NCBI RefSeq assembly: GCF_025602895.1
Contig: NW_026516227.1
Coordinates: forward strand, 496,001 to 560,000
Direction of reading: 5' to 3'
Length of the DNA stretch: 64,000 bases
Source: Polychytrium aggregatum
Lineage: Eukaryota; Chytridiomycota; Chytridiomycetes; Polychytriales
In this document: in pieces, positions 43,063 to 53,315 of the stretch
Position numbering within the stretch: position 1 is the stretch's first letter
Layout of the letters: the number at the start of each line of letters is the position of its first letter
Made by a program: the position numbers and the translations under genes
The notes under the pieces: generated by a model
What the model was told of the DNA's origin: nothing
What the model saw: the letters and a program-made list of their open reading frames with translations, nothing else
Database searches by the model: none

Positions 43063-44412
43063 ATGCATCCTCCACACCAACCCCCGTCATCCACACCGCC
43101 CGTCGACAATCCATATCTCGCCCACTGGGCCGATCGGCGCTCCAACCCACGACCAACCGACCCACATGCCCACAAGCGGCTGGCCTTCCTGGGTCTGCCT
43201 GCTCGATCGGCCAACAAGCGACCCAAGCCAGATCCTGCATCCACGCAGACCCATCCGCAAGTGACCGATTCGGCTCCAGCACCCGGTTCATCCATAGCAT
43301 CCGGCTCACCCACAACTCCAGGCACACTCGCAGCCCCCAAGCTGCATGCAAGCTCTCGGAAACAGAGCTCCACCACCCACGGCAACTATGACCAGTACTA
43401 TGCCACCCGCAACCTCAACACTCGGATCGACCCTCGACTGCTTCTGATGGACCCGAGCTGGTTCGCGGGAAAGCGCATCCTCGACATTGGCTGCAACGCC
43501 GGCATGGTCAGCCTGCAGCTGGCCATGTACTATCTGCCCAGACATGTCCAAGGCATCGACATCGATCCCAGTCTGATCCGCAAGGCCAACCATGATCTTG
43601 CTGCTCGACTGAGCCTGGCACAGCACTTGGTCTCCCCACCGCCGTCAGCGGATGCGTCGTCGTCCACCGATCGGCAACCCTTGGCCGATCCGCCATCATC
43701 GATCAGCGCAGCGCCATCGCCCGATCTGCCACCGTCCATCGACTTGAGCGCCTCTGCCGATCTCGCCCAGTCCGCCGATCTCGCCCAGTCCGCCGATCTC
43801 GCCGAATCCATCGATCTGGATGCAGACCCCTCACAGCAGCCGCTGCCGGCTGATCGGCTGTCCAAGATCCACCCGGCCACCGATCCTCTTGACAGAGACT
43901 ATGACTACTTTCCTCAAAGCTGCTCGCTGTTCCATGGCCCACTCAAGCCGATCCATACCCACGGCGAGGCCGATCCCTCAGGCTCGGCGCCTGATCCGCC
44001 GATTCTGCCCTTCCCCGCCAACGTCAGCTTCCGGTGCGGCAACTGGCTGACCGAGCCGATCCCCCATGCCTCCATCTGCCCAAGATTCGACGTCATCCTG
44101 GCCCTCAGCATCACAAAGTGGATCCACCTCAACGGCGGAGACACCGCCATCAAGCACTTTTTCACAAAGATATACCAGTCCCTCAATCGCGGCGGCCGGT
44201 TCATCCTCGAGCCGCAGCCCTGGCACAACTACAAAATCCGGAAGGGCCTCTCGCCCGAGATCCTGGCCAACTACCGCTCCATCCAGCTGCTCCCAGACGG
44301 CTTTGATGAGTACCTGCGGACCCAGGTCGGGTTCTCGGCCGGCCATCGGATCGGCGTCAGCCCCAACGAGTCGGAGGGCTTTCGCCGCGAGATCTATGTC
44401 TATATCAAATAA
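43063..44412 (+). CDS. 7SK-type RNA 5'-gamma-phosphate methyltransferase (MePCE/Bin3 family)
   Basis: A single exon of 449 residues. After a disordered, Pro/Ser-rich N-terminus (about 100 residues) come the Bin3 signatures: HGNYDQYYATRNLN, WFAGKRILDIGCNAGMVSLQ (SAM-binding motif I), HVQGIDIDPSLI, FDVILALSITKWIHLNGGD, SLNRGGRFILEPQPWHNY and VGFSAGHRIGVSPNESEGF. Family enzymes methylate the 5' gamma-phosphate of 7SK or U6-like RNAs; in fission yeast the homologue Bmc1 is tied to telomerase and U6. Between motif I and the catalytic half lies a Ser/Asp/Pro-rich insertion of about 120 residues that includes SADLAQ repeats. The insertion makes the protein longer than the compact catalytic domain. 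The target RNA in this fungus is unknown. Confidence 0.92.
   Translation: MHPPHQPPSSTPPVDNPYLAHWADRRSNPRPTDPHAHKRLAFLGLPARSANKRPKPDPASTQTHPQVTDSAPAPGSSIASGSPTTPGTLAAPKLHASSRKQSSTTHGNYDQYYATRNLNTRIDPRLLLMDPSWFAGKRILDIGCNAGMVSLQLAMYYLPRHVQGIDIDPSLIRKANHDLAARLSLAQHLVSPPPSADASSSTDRQPLADPPSSISAAPSPDLPPSIDLSASADLAQSADLAQSADLAESIDLDADPSQQPLPADRLSKIHPATDPLDRDYDYFPQSCSLFHGPLKPIHTHGEADPSGSAPDPPILPFPANVSFRCGNWLTEPIPHASICPRFDVILALSITKWIHLNGGDTAIKHFFTKIYQSLNRGGRFILEPQPWHNYKIRKGLSPEILANYRSIQLLPDGFDEYLRTQVGFSAGHRIGVSPNESEGFRREIYVYIK
43752..43808 (+). repeat. 18-bp in-frame repeat within the MePCE gene
   Basis: The unit tccgccgatctcgcccag encodes Ser-Ala-Asp-Leu-Ala-Gln, about three copies, inside the variable insertion. 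Confidence 0.85.
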
Positions 44413-44868
44413 TACGAGATGCCAGCACCACCAGATCGAGCTCTTGCCAGTGCGGAAGCAAGTGGGTGGGGAGATGGCGCTGTGTCGCTGCTTGCCGATG
44501 GGTACGGTCGTCCTGAGCGAGTCGTATCAGAACCGACAGAGCCATGTTCGCATCGGCGGCCGGCTGATTGGGCTGTCTGGCTGCCGCTCTTTTGCGCAAG
44601 GGTCTGTACATTGCGGCCGCTGCCCGGCAGGTCGCTTTGCCGGTTGTTGCCTGTCTGTCTGGCCTTTGGCTCCCCTCCATCCATCCATCTGCATCGTCTG
44701 TCCCTGCAGCATCCCCGCTGCATATCGACCCAGTCCGCCCCCTTCTGCCCACCGACCCTTTGGCGCTGCTGGTCCTCTCTCTTTCTTTCTCTCCCATCCT
44801 TACCCCCGCCCTCTTTGGCCAAAATCGCCTCCACGGTCTCCTTCATTGCCTCGCCCGTTGCTGCCGCC
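44413..44868. other. Upstream region of the RhoGAP gene
   Basis: 456 bp following the MePCE stop. It is pyrimidine-rich near its end (ctctctctttctttctctccc), as in a fungal core promoter or leader. No gene. Confidence 0.5.
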
Positions 44869-47768
44869 ATGTCCTTCATCGGATCTTTCTTCGGTGGGGG
44901 CAGCGCCCACTCAAACCCGAGGCAGCAATCCTCCGTCACCTCCATCTCGGGCTATGCCGACGACGACTGTGACGTCCACGAATCGGATGTCCGGCGGCCA
45001 ATGCTCACCGAGCCCGAGCTGGACGAGCTCGTTGCCCACACTCTAATCAAAGAATGCGGTACGGATGACCGGGATGACCCAGACGGATGCCTGAGATGAT
45101 CTGGATGCATCGCTGAGGCTGCCCTGGATCATATGCCCTCTCTCAACTGGCCTTGGCCTTGGCGAAGATGCACCCGTGCCCCTCCATCGTCGTGATTCTT
45201 GGTCCCCGATAAACATCACCCTCTTGGCTCATAATCACGAGCAATCCACTTCTCGGACCAAACACCCACGCTCGCTGGCCTCCTGAAATATTAATGTTGA
45301 TTTTCTGTCGCCGTGCATATGCGTCCCACCCAGGTGTCGATTTTGAATCGCGGCCGGTTCTGGCCGTCTACGCCTGCTATCTTCCCGACCAACGCTCTGC
45401 CGATTACAATATGCTGCTGGAGTAAGTCCTATTCCCCAACACAATCTGTCCGTCCGTTCGTCACCGTGTGTCAAGCAATCGAGTCTCCAAAACAGGAGTC
45501 GTCCTTGCAGAACGATAGGAAGAGGGTACACTCGCTTCGATTGACCACTCCCTCCTCTGCATTCTCCTTCCATCGCATTGCGCCATCACTGCCGTCCCAT
45601 ATCCACAGCAAGGCCATCCGTCGCCTGACGGATTTTGTCAAGAGCGATTACATCGTCGTCTTCTTTTCCTCTGGAGCAAAGCACCATCCCGCTTGGTCCT
45701 GGATGATCAAGGCGTATCAGAAATTATCGCGCGAGTACGACATTGATTCAAAGTTGCCGAGAGGGAAGGCGGGATGTGGGAGTGGCTCGACGGACAGTCG
45801 ACTCTGCGTGCCCAATCAGCGAGTCGATGGCATCGGAGGGGGGGGGAGGCAGGCAAAAGAATGGAAGGGGGCGAAGCCCATCTCTTTTTGTCAACATAGG
45901 AGACGGCGTCGATGCAAAGGGAGATGCTGCATCGGAAAGTGGTCGTGCTCATGGCTTACCTGCAACTTTTCGACCCAAACGACCAAACTCTGCTGCACTT
46001 TTGCGACTTCACATCCGTCAACCATCCAACCATGAATCCTGGACGACTGCACCGCCGACGTTTTGCTAAACACACCCATCCGACAACGCTGATGTCCGTC
46101 ACTGGCTGGATCGCGATATCGACGCCCATGGTTACCCTGTCGATACTTGCGGTGTTGTCGACGCTGATGGTGATGCTGTCGATGGCGGCGAATCTGGCGG
46201 AACACCTCTCTTTGGATCGAAGCTATCGGAAGAACCTCAAGAACCTATACATTGTCCATCCCACCATGCTCGCCAAGCTGATGATGCGGACCCTTGGCGC
46301 CTTCATCAGGTGCGTTGAACATGTTGCCAAAGTGAAGAGGAGATCTGCAAAGGATGTTTCATTGCCCCTTGATTCGGCAGACAGTCCCGTTTCCATGATA
46401 CTTACCTCTGAGATACCAATGACTCTGCCATTCACCAGCTCAAAGTTCGCCGCCAAGATCGTTTGGGTCCCGAACTTGACGCACCTCTCGAGCTATGTTC
46501 CGATCGCCCAGCTCCAGATCCCTGACGTTATTTACGAGTACGGCTCATGTTCTTGGTCTCTCCCCGTGCATTTGTGCTGCTCGCTTTCTGGGCTCGCCTT
46601 CGAGTTGGACGGAATCGGGACGATGAACCGCATTTGGCGTGTATGGTTCGATCTGTATCAGCGCCTTTGCCGATCCAGCACCACGCAGGGTCTGCATGAC
46701 TAATTCTAGGTTCTGCGCCCTACCTTTGCTCATCCCCACTCCGACTTGCTGTATCGATTGTACCCAGGATCAACTACACACTCGAAGAGACGCCTGCATC
46801 CTCATCACGCCATCTCGATCGAGTCGATCTCGTGCGCCGAAGTGTGGATTTGTCTCCACACATGTCCGCCAACTCCCACCGGGTCTTTGGCGTTCCTTTG
46901 CAAGAGCTGATGGGTCAAGACGGCGAGAAGGGTTTGCCGATTGTTCTGGGAGACTGCATCGAGTTCTTGATCACGGAGGGTAAGTCGTCTCGCTTGTGCA
47001 GTTCTTGCGAATGAGGGAGGTCGATCCAAAGAACAGGTCCCCGAATCCCCAGGGACAGGTGGCTAGCAGCTGGCTAGCAGCTGGTCAGCAGCTGGTCAAG
47101 CATACAGTCATCTTGGTCTTTCTCTGCACAGCGCTGTGTCAACATGTTGTTGAATAATGTCTCACCGCCGCGGTCCTGTCGTTCCCAGGGCTGGAGGAAG
47201 AGGGTCTCTTTCGACGATCGCCCACCTCGTCACATCTGCAAGAGGCCAAGCGCAGCTACGACCAAGGCGGCGAGCGGTTCGATTTCCACAAGACTGGCGG
47301 CGTCCACCTGGCTGCGGTCCTGATCAAGCTGTTTTTCCGTGAGCTCCCGGAGCCGGTCTTTCCCCCGTCCATGTATGACGCCATCAGGCCAGTCGAAGGT
47401 TAGGGCTTCATCCATGTGTCCATGCGGCTTTTCTGTAGACACACAGCACTCATGCCACCACCGTCCTTTCCCCAGCCCTGACCCAAGATTCCGAGCGCAT
47501 CCGATTCATCCGATCGACCATCATCCAGCTGCTACCCAAACCAACGGTGCTTGCGATCCGTCACGTCTTTTACCTGCTTCTCCTCGTGCAGCAAAATGCC
47601 GCAAAGAACTTGATGACAGCGACCAACTTGGCGATCGTGTTTGCTCCCAACTTTGTGAACGGACACAACCCCATCGTCGACTTTTCCATCGCCGCACACG
47701 GCACGGGCGCCGTCGGCATCTTCACCAAGCTCTCGATCGAGCACTATGACGAAGTGTTTGCGCAGTAG
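44869..47768 (+). CDS. CRAL-TRIO (BCH)-RhoGAP protein, p50RhoGAP/ARHGAP1 type
   Basis: Eight exons: 44869-45058, 45334-45421, 45609-45734, 46223-46309, 46439-46537, 46768-46979, 47189-47398, 47476-47768. All phases close. The start context is gctgccgccATG. The N-terminal MSFIGSFFGGG and an acidic stretch lead to the Sec14-like/BCH domain: SRPVLAVYACYLPDQR, FVKSDYIVVFFSSGAKHHPA, WMIKAYQKLSREYRKN then LKNLYIVHPT, and KIVWVPNLTHLSSY. The RhoGAP domain follows: RVFGVPLQELMGQDGEKG, EGLEEEGLFRRSP with the arginine finger, GGVHLAAVLIKLFFRELPEP, and NLMTATNLAIVFAPNF. This domain order is that of p50RhoGAP, which stimulates GTP hydrolysis on Cdc42/Rho at endosomal or plasma membranes. It is shorter at the C-terminus than the animal protein (no proline-rich tail). 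Confidence 0.94.
47061..47100. repeat. 11-bp tandem array, about 3.6 units, in a RhoGAP intron
   Basis: The unit is ggctagcagct with variant ggtcagcagct. Units start at 47061, 47072 and 47083; a partial unit follows. Confidence 0.85.
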
Positions 47769-48370
47769 TACCCAAGCCACCGGTCTGTTGTCCCGCTCAG
47801 CGACAAGTGGGAGGTGGAGAGAGAGGTGCTTTTTTCTCTGTAGAATACACAGCTACTGCATGGTATCATAGATGCCATTGGATGGCTTCGACCAGAAAGG
47901 GACGGGGAGGGGGCACATCTCTGGTGCTCGGTGTGGCTGCTGAATAATGAAGGGGCTTTGGCGATCGAGATACTTACAGCGCTTGCCAGATACGCCGACA
48001 AGACGCCTCGTTTCGTATGGCACGAATAGGCAGCGAGCGCCGTTCATGTCGGTTACTGGCGGCTGCACTTGCCCAGGCTCTACTTTGCTTGGCCCACACG
48101 CTATATCACACTGGGTTCACAGGCCATGTCACACTGGACTCGTGCTATATCACACCGGGTCCGGATATGCACTGCAGCATATTCTTTATATTATGCGTCG
48201 ATCATCGTTGCGTCGCGGATACTTTTGGGACTCGTTCCTTCCTCCGCGGCTCGCTGTGGTGGTGACCGTTTGACCGACCTGTGCTCATCGGCTCAAGCGC
48301 CCATGACCTTGTTCACCAAGCGAGATGCGGGAATGTGGACGGTCTTTGCATGTCCGGAAAGGCACCAGCT
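47769..48370. other. Tail-to-tail intergenic region
   Basis: 602 bp between the RhoGAP and 7TM stop codons. It contains imperfect direct repeats around cacactgggttcaca / cacactggactcg / cacaccgggtccg (about 48107-48170). No gene. Confidence 0.5.
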
Positions 48371-49270
48371 TTAGGCACCAGCCAAGAGACCGTCCTTTTG
48401 CTCGTCGGTAATGGGCTCCATCTTTTCGACCTGGTTGGGCATCAGGAACGGAAGCGCAAACAGGAGCTCGGGCAGCAGGTCGAGGGTGAAGAAGATGATT
48501 TCGGGCACAGTCACCGGAGCCGGACCAAATACGCCGACCGAGTACAGCTTGTAGCCCGTGCGGACGGTGAGCGCCAGGGACTGGTAGATCAGGATCTGCG
48601 AGCACGACACGACAAAGGAGCCCGTGCGTGCCTGGAAGGGCAGTGCCTGCGACACCATCAGGGTGTAACCAGCGGCGAGCAGCTCAAGCCAGCTGATTCC
48701 GGCGACGGCCCAGGTGCCGCCCAGGCGCATGGTGACGGCAGTCGGGTCGGGAGGGGTGCCGGCGGGCGTGTTCATGATCCAGATGATGGCGGCAATCAGA
48801 TCGACCACGACCAAGAGAATGACGATGGAGGTCATGTCCTGGAGCCGCTTGAGGCCGGCAAGTTCTCGGCGGCCGAGGGTCGAGTGGTTTCGACGGCCTC
48901 CGGCATTGTACTGCTCGCTGAATGCATGCTTCAGGAAGATGACCGACTCGTTGACCTTGAAGAGGTTGGCGATGGTGATGCGGATGAGGGGGAACATGGC
49001 CAAACTCATCAGGAGCTCGGTGACGATAAAGAGCGTGAGGTTGCTGGCGTACTGGTCAAAGTTGAGCATGGTGCGGCACACCATGGCGGCGGTGCGGAAG
49101 GTGGCCCACAGAACCAGGTGGAAGAGGGTGCGCCTGGCCGGGGGAATGCGGCACGCCCGCCAGTAGAAAATGAAGGCGAGATCGACGACGGCAAAGATGC
49201 CGGCCGAGATAGCGGCCGGAAGCATCGTCCAGCCCATGAGAGCGGCATAGTCAACGTTGTTGGACGACAT
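48371..49270 (-). CDS. Seven-transmembrane protein, unassigned
   Basis: A single exon, 299 residues. Seven hydrophobic segments: around MLPAAISAGIFAVVDLAFIF, LFHLVLWATFRTAAMV, LTLFIVTELLMSLAMFPL, TSIVILLVVVDLIAAIIWIM, TWAVAGISWLELLAAGYTL, GSFVVSCSQILIYQSLALTV and EIIFFTLDLLPELLFALPFL. An N-terminus without a signal peptide and a basic loop after TM3 (RRNHSTLGRREL) suggest the N-terminus is outside. The overall plan resembles fungal RTA1-like or DUF7702-type 7TM proteins, but I see no diagnostic motif. A receptor or lipid-associated role is possible. No intron, in contrast to its membrane-protein neighbour. Confidence 0.75.
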   Translation of the reverse strand: MSSNNVDYAALMGWTMLPAAISAGIFAVVDLAFIFYWRACRIPPARRTLFHLVLWATFRTAAMVCRTMLNFDQYASNLTLFIVTELLMSLAMFPLIRITIANLFKVNESVIFLKHAFSEQYNAGGRRNHSTLGRRELAGLKRLQDMTSIVILLVVVDLIAAIIWIMNTPAGTPPDPTAVTMRLGGTWAVAGISWLELLAAGYTLMVSQALPFQARTGSFVVSCSQILIYQSLALTVRTGYKLYSVGVFGPAPVTVPEIIFFTLDLLPELLFALPFLMPNQVEKMEPITDEQKDGLLAGA

Positions 49271-50237
49271 GGTGGAGGCGGAGATGGAACTTGGATTGGC
49301 GCCGCGTTGGCCGTTGGATGGAAGTTACTGGTGGCTGGCGAGCTTCAGGATGTGGAGATATGGAATACTGCAATGCTGAGATGGGAGATGCTGAGCCAGC
49401 GATGGATGCCGCAAATTTATTGCCGCGCCAAGGCTGGCTGCCAAGGTCAGGGGGGGGGGAACAACCTGGCTGCCGTGGACACTGGTCCAATCGATGGGAC
49501 TCTGGCCCGGCCTGAAGGTTGGAGCACAAGGGGCGTTCGCAGGGCCGGCTGTGCAGTGTATGGATGGAAGGCGACTGGAAGGCGACCGCGTGCGCGGCTG
49601 GAACGACCGGGCGAACATCGCGACAGAAGGCGCACAGAAGGTGCACAGGAGACGCGCGTTGGCAAAGGGGCCGCTGGGGCTTTGCTGCCGATGGACGAGA
49701 TTGGCGGGCCAGGCTGGCCAAGTTGCAGAGGGCAAGTGCAGAGGGCAGAGGACGGCGGATCGGATCCCGATGCAGGATCGTTCGTCTGTTTCCGCGCAGA
49801 ATCATCGGCGTCGGCGATGCCACAAATCCATTCTTGCCGTCGGCCCTGCTCTCGCAGGCTCTCGTCGTGCATGTGTTCTCGCTTGGCAAACTGCCGTTAT
49901 GTTTGCGCACCCAGGCGCTGCGCTCTGATGACACTCCCACGACGATGCTGCAGGGTGGCGGCGGATGCGCTTTGTTGTCAGGAAGGCATTTCTGGCTGAA
50001 TTCGCATCGGCGCGTCTGCATCCGCTGCTAGCCCATGGCCGGGCTGGCAAATGCGGGCTGCGGCGCCGCGCTCAGACATCGGGCTGGTCTCTGTGCATTG
50101 GTCGCTCCGCATTGGGAGCTTGTTGGGTTCATTCGCAGTAGCTGCGGATAGCCGAATCTATTGCTATGTGCCGTGGGTTGGCATCAGCGACATCAGCGAC
50201 ATCAGCGACATCAGCGACATCAGCGACACCAGCGACA
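49271..50237. other. Upstream region of the 7TM gene
   Basis: 967 bp. It contains ten G (49450-49459) and a 9-bp array at its end. Long minus-strand frames here lack family features. Confidence 0.5.
50183..50236. repeat. 9-bp tandem array, 6 units
   Basis: The unit is atcagcgac (one accagcgac), directly abutting the stop codon of the multi-pass protein at 50238. Confidence 0.95.
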
Positions 50238-52363
50238 TCAATTCAAGTCTCTCGTTCGCTCGTTGAGGTGCCTGCTGGCGTTCGACTCTTTGCTGATTTC
50301 ATTGATCAGTTGGAGTAAAAAGCGCTGGCGGATCTGGAACTCGCCCAGGAGGCAGATCGAGTACGACACAACGCACGCTATCGGAATGGCAATCATCTCA
50401 TAGCTCAGTTGCGGAGAGACGAAAATGTGTCGCGAGCCAGCATTCAGTCCCAGCAAGAGCGGAAATAGGGGAAGGTAGAACAGAAAGAGCAATCCGCTCT
50501 GCGTTGATGCCGACAGGATCGCAATCGATATGGCCGTCAGGTTGCTGTGGAACACAGCCGAGTATGCTGGGGTGGCCGTAATGTCGGAGCCGGCACAGAC
50601 GACGTGGAATGCGATATACCCGGCAATGTTGGCCACCGAGCAGACCAGGATGACGATCTGGACGATCAGCGGAGACGAGCGAATTCTCTGCAATCCAAGC
50701 AGCAACGTTGGCAGGACCAGGACCAGCGGAAAGTAGCACAGCATCATCACCAACGCATTTGATATCTCCGGACTGTTGCTGTACACGGGGTTGAGCATGC
50801 TGAGATAGCACGGGACCATCGATCCGAGCAAATTGACTGCTACCGTGATCAGATGCTGCCGGACCGACAGTGGATTTTGTTGTCTGTGACGGGTGGCGAG
50901 ATGGGGACATTCCCAGATACCAGATCCCAGACAGCAGACGCCCGTCAGTAGTGCACGTATCGATGCCGACTGCTCGTGGCCTGACAGAGCTTGCTGCCAA
51001 CAAGATCAAGCAACCAAGATAAAGCAATCAAGTTCACACAACCAAGGCCAAGCCATCGAAGCCAAACAATCGAAGCCAAGCCATCGAGGCCAAACAATCG
51101 AGGCCAAGTTGGGCCGCAATTGGCGTCCGGTGGTCAAAATCGTCGCTGGCTCACACTTACAATCGGAACTGCCGCTCAAGCGCAGCGTCTTTGAAGCGCA
51201 GATCCACGGCTTGGTGCCAGACAATCCAGATATTGGACCAGATCCACCCCGCGATCGTCTGGGGCCTCTTGGCAACATCTCCGTGGAACAGGAAGACGGG
51301 CTCCCCAGTGTTCAGGTAGACTCCCTGGAAGTACAGGGGGATCTCGTTGAGAAGCCCCTGGTGTTTGAGTTTTCGAATGCTGATCTTCTTTCGGATCAGG
51401 AGAAAGGTTTCTCTGCGGATACGTTCCTGGAAGCGAGGCAATTGGCGGCTCAGAGCGTAAGTGCATCGCAGGGTGGGTGGCGAGACGAGCAACCTGAGCA
51501 ATCAGCGACAAAAGACACATCCATCGGAGCATTTCCGGCTGGTCTTGGTATCCCAGCCATCACGGTGTGTCCCCCAAGTCGGTTGGGGGCATGTACACTG
51601 CATCAGACGAGCGCTTGCCCAACCCGCTCATATCAGCAGACACCTTACATCAAACAGACAAGCGACAGCCGCCCCGAGTATGACCTTGACGTATCCAACG
51701 GTGATCGAGAGTCCCGCCGCGCCTTGGTACTCGACCGGGTCGATGAAGAGCCAAGTGATGCCGCTCCCGATGACAAATAGGACCGAGATGACGAGCTTGG
51801 CCTCCTTGGGAATGAGCATGATCGTCCCCAGTGCAAACAACACTGCCGCTCGGTTCGACTTGTCTGCAACACTGACTGGCACTGAATTGAGCGGGAGCCC
51901 GGTGAGAATGATGTCCACGCCGCCAAGTGCAAATGCCGCGACGTTTAGCGGCCGATCGAACGGTAAGTAGAATCGTTCTGTCTTTGTGATGCGGGCAATG
52001 GCCTTGGCAATAGTGATGAACATCATAACACTGATGACAGGAACATCTGTGTGTGTCCGGGGCCGGTCAGTAGCGGTAGTGTCCGAGGATCCCACCATCG
52101 GACCAACAGCTGTATCATTTCTGTGACGACCCGGCAGTGTATCGACCCCCAAATCCACCGAGCGTCGAGGAGTCCACTGTGATTTGTGCTATTGCGTACT
52201 CACCACAATAGCCGACATATCCAACCGAGAGCCATGTCATGGCTACGCTTATGGCGTAGGTGAAGCAAAATACATGGTTCGAGTGGAACACATTTGAGCA
52301 CCGCACCATGAACGACGACCACTCCTTCTCGATCTGCATGGATGAAATTGCAATATTGTGCAT
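50238..52363 (-). CDS. Multi-pass membrane protein, four exons, unassigned
   Basis: Exon 1 52363-52204 (MHNIAISSMQIEKEWSSFMV), exon 2 from 52046 ending at LFD, exon 3 beginning ERIRRETFLLIRKKIS, and exon 4 beginning QQNPLSVRQHLIT and ending RTRDLN at 50238. Phases match. Hydrophobic segments include HVFCFTYAISVAMTWLSVGY, PVISVMMFITIAKA, LVISVLFVIGSGITWLFI, LSITVGYVKVILGAAVACLF, MLCYFPLVLVLPTLLLGL, VQIVILVCSVANIAGYIAF, SGLLFLFYLPLFPLLLGL and IAIPIACVVSYSICLL, so about eight. It ends with a charged helix (RQRFLLQLINEISKESN). No transporter, channel or receptor family is recognised. It could be a lineage-specific sensor or transporter. Confidence 0.7.
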
Positions 52364-53315
52364 GAGCCGGTGTCCGCCTTCATCAGTGTCCGCCTTCATC
52401 AGTGCCCGTACAAACAGAGGTTCGAGGCAGATGCAGCGAGCCCACAGATCGTACGATGTTCAGGGTCGCACACCTTCTTGTCCTTGAACACGCATGTGAA
52501 GCTTGTAATTGGCGACTCGGTCTCCATTGCTTCCGACCTGCCAGGATCCAGCAAGGCTCGCAAGGTTCTGGAGGACGCAATGGCGCTTGCCGATGCTCAA
52601 ACTGTCGGTAGTTTACCAGACCCGACTTGCAGCGGCCCATCGGCGGGATTATAGCCGGTAGTTGTGCTGGTCGTTCAATCGCTGAAAGGAGACTGCCGAT
52701 AGCATATCTCTGATCAGGCAGTCGTCATCGCTGACGATGGCCAGCGTCTCCACAGGAGAGCGCTTGGAGCATCCGTGTTCTGATTCGGCGTTCTGATTCG
52801 GCGTTCTGATTCGGTATTCTGATTCGGCTTCATCAGCCCGCTCGCTCGCTCGCTGGACTGATCATGCTTCGTCCAGCCGCCCAACTCCCACCACCAGAGC
52901 AACCGCCGGGCCTCGAGAGCCTCCGTCGCTGCTGGCCTTACTCGTTCTCGGGCGGCCGGCGGGTTTCAGTCGCCCCCCGCCCGCCCGATCGTCAGCCAGG
53001 GCGGCCGACCAGCCAGTTCGTCCCCCAGGCCGTTTTTTGCCCCTTCCTTTCCTCTTTCCCACACAAAACAGCCTTCGCCACAGCATCTGAAGCAGACAAA
53101 ATGCCGTCGCGGACGCTCTCGACCCTGCAACGGGCCTCCGAGGGAGCCCAAGCAACGATCTGCCGGGGAGATGCGGCGACTCACCAGCGACGCTGCGCTG
53201 GGATGCTGGTCCGCCGGCTCGGTCGCTGCCTTGGGCTTTTCTCTGTCCTCTGGTCTTCGTCCGTCCTCACTATCGCGGCGTTGCTCTTGGTTGGAAAGCC
53301 TCCGTGCACTCGCTC
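52364..53315. other. Divergent upstream region with 13-bp array
   Basis: 952 bp. It contains the 13-bp array (52778-52828) and, at its right end, a 38-codon frame (53203-53319) encoding a signal-peptide-like sequence, discussed in findings. Confidence 0.5.
52778..52828. repeat. 13-bp tandem array, 4 units
   Basis: The unit is ttctgattcggcg, with ttctgattcggta as the third copy. Confidence 0.9.

Noticed and set aside
49251-50021. 256-codon minus-strand frame overlapping the start of the 7TM gene
   Set aside because: Its 3' end overlaps the 7TM coding start in another frame, and the translation is low complexity.
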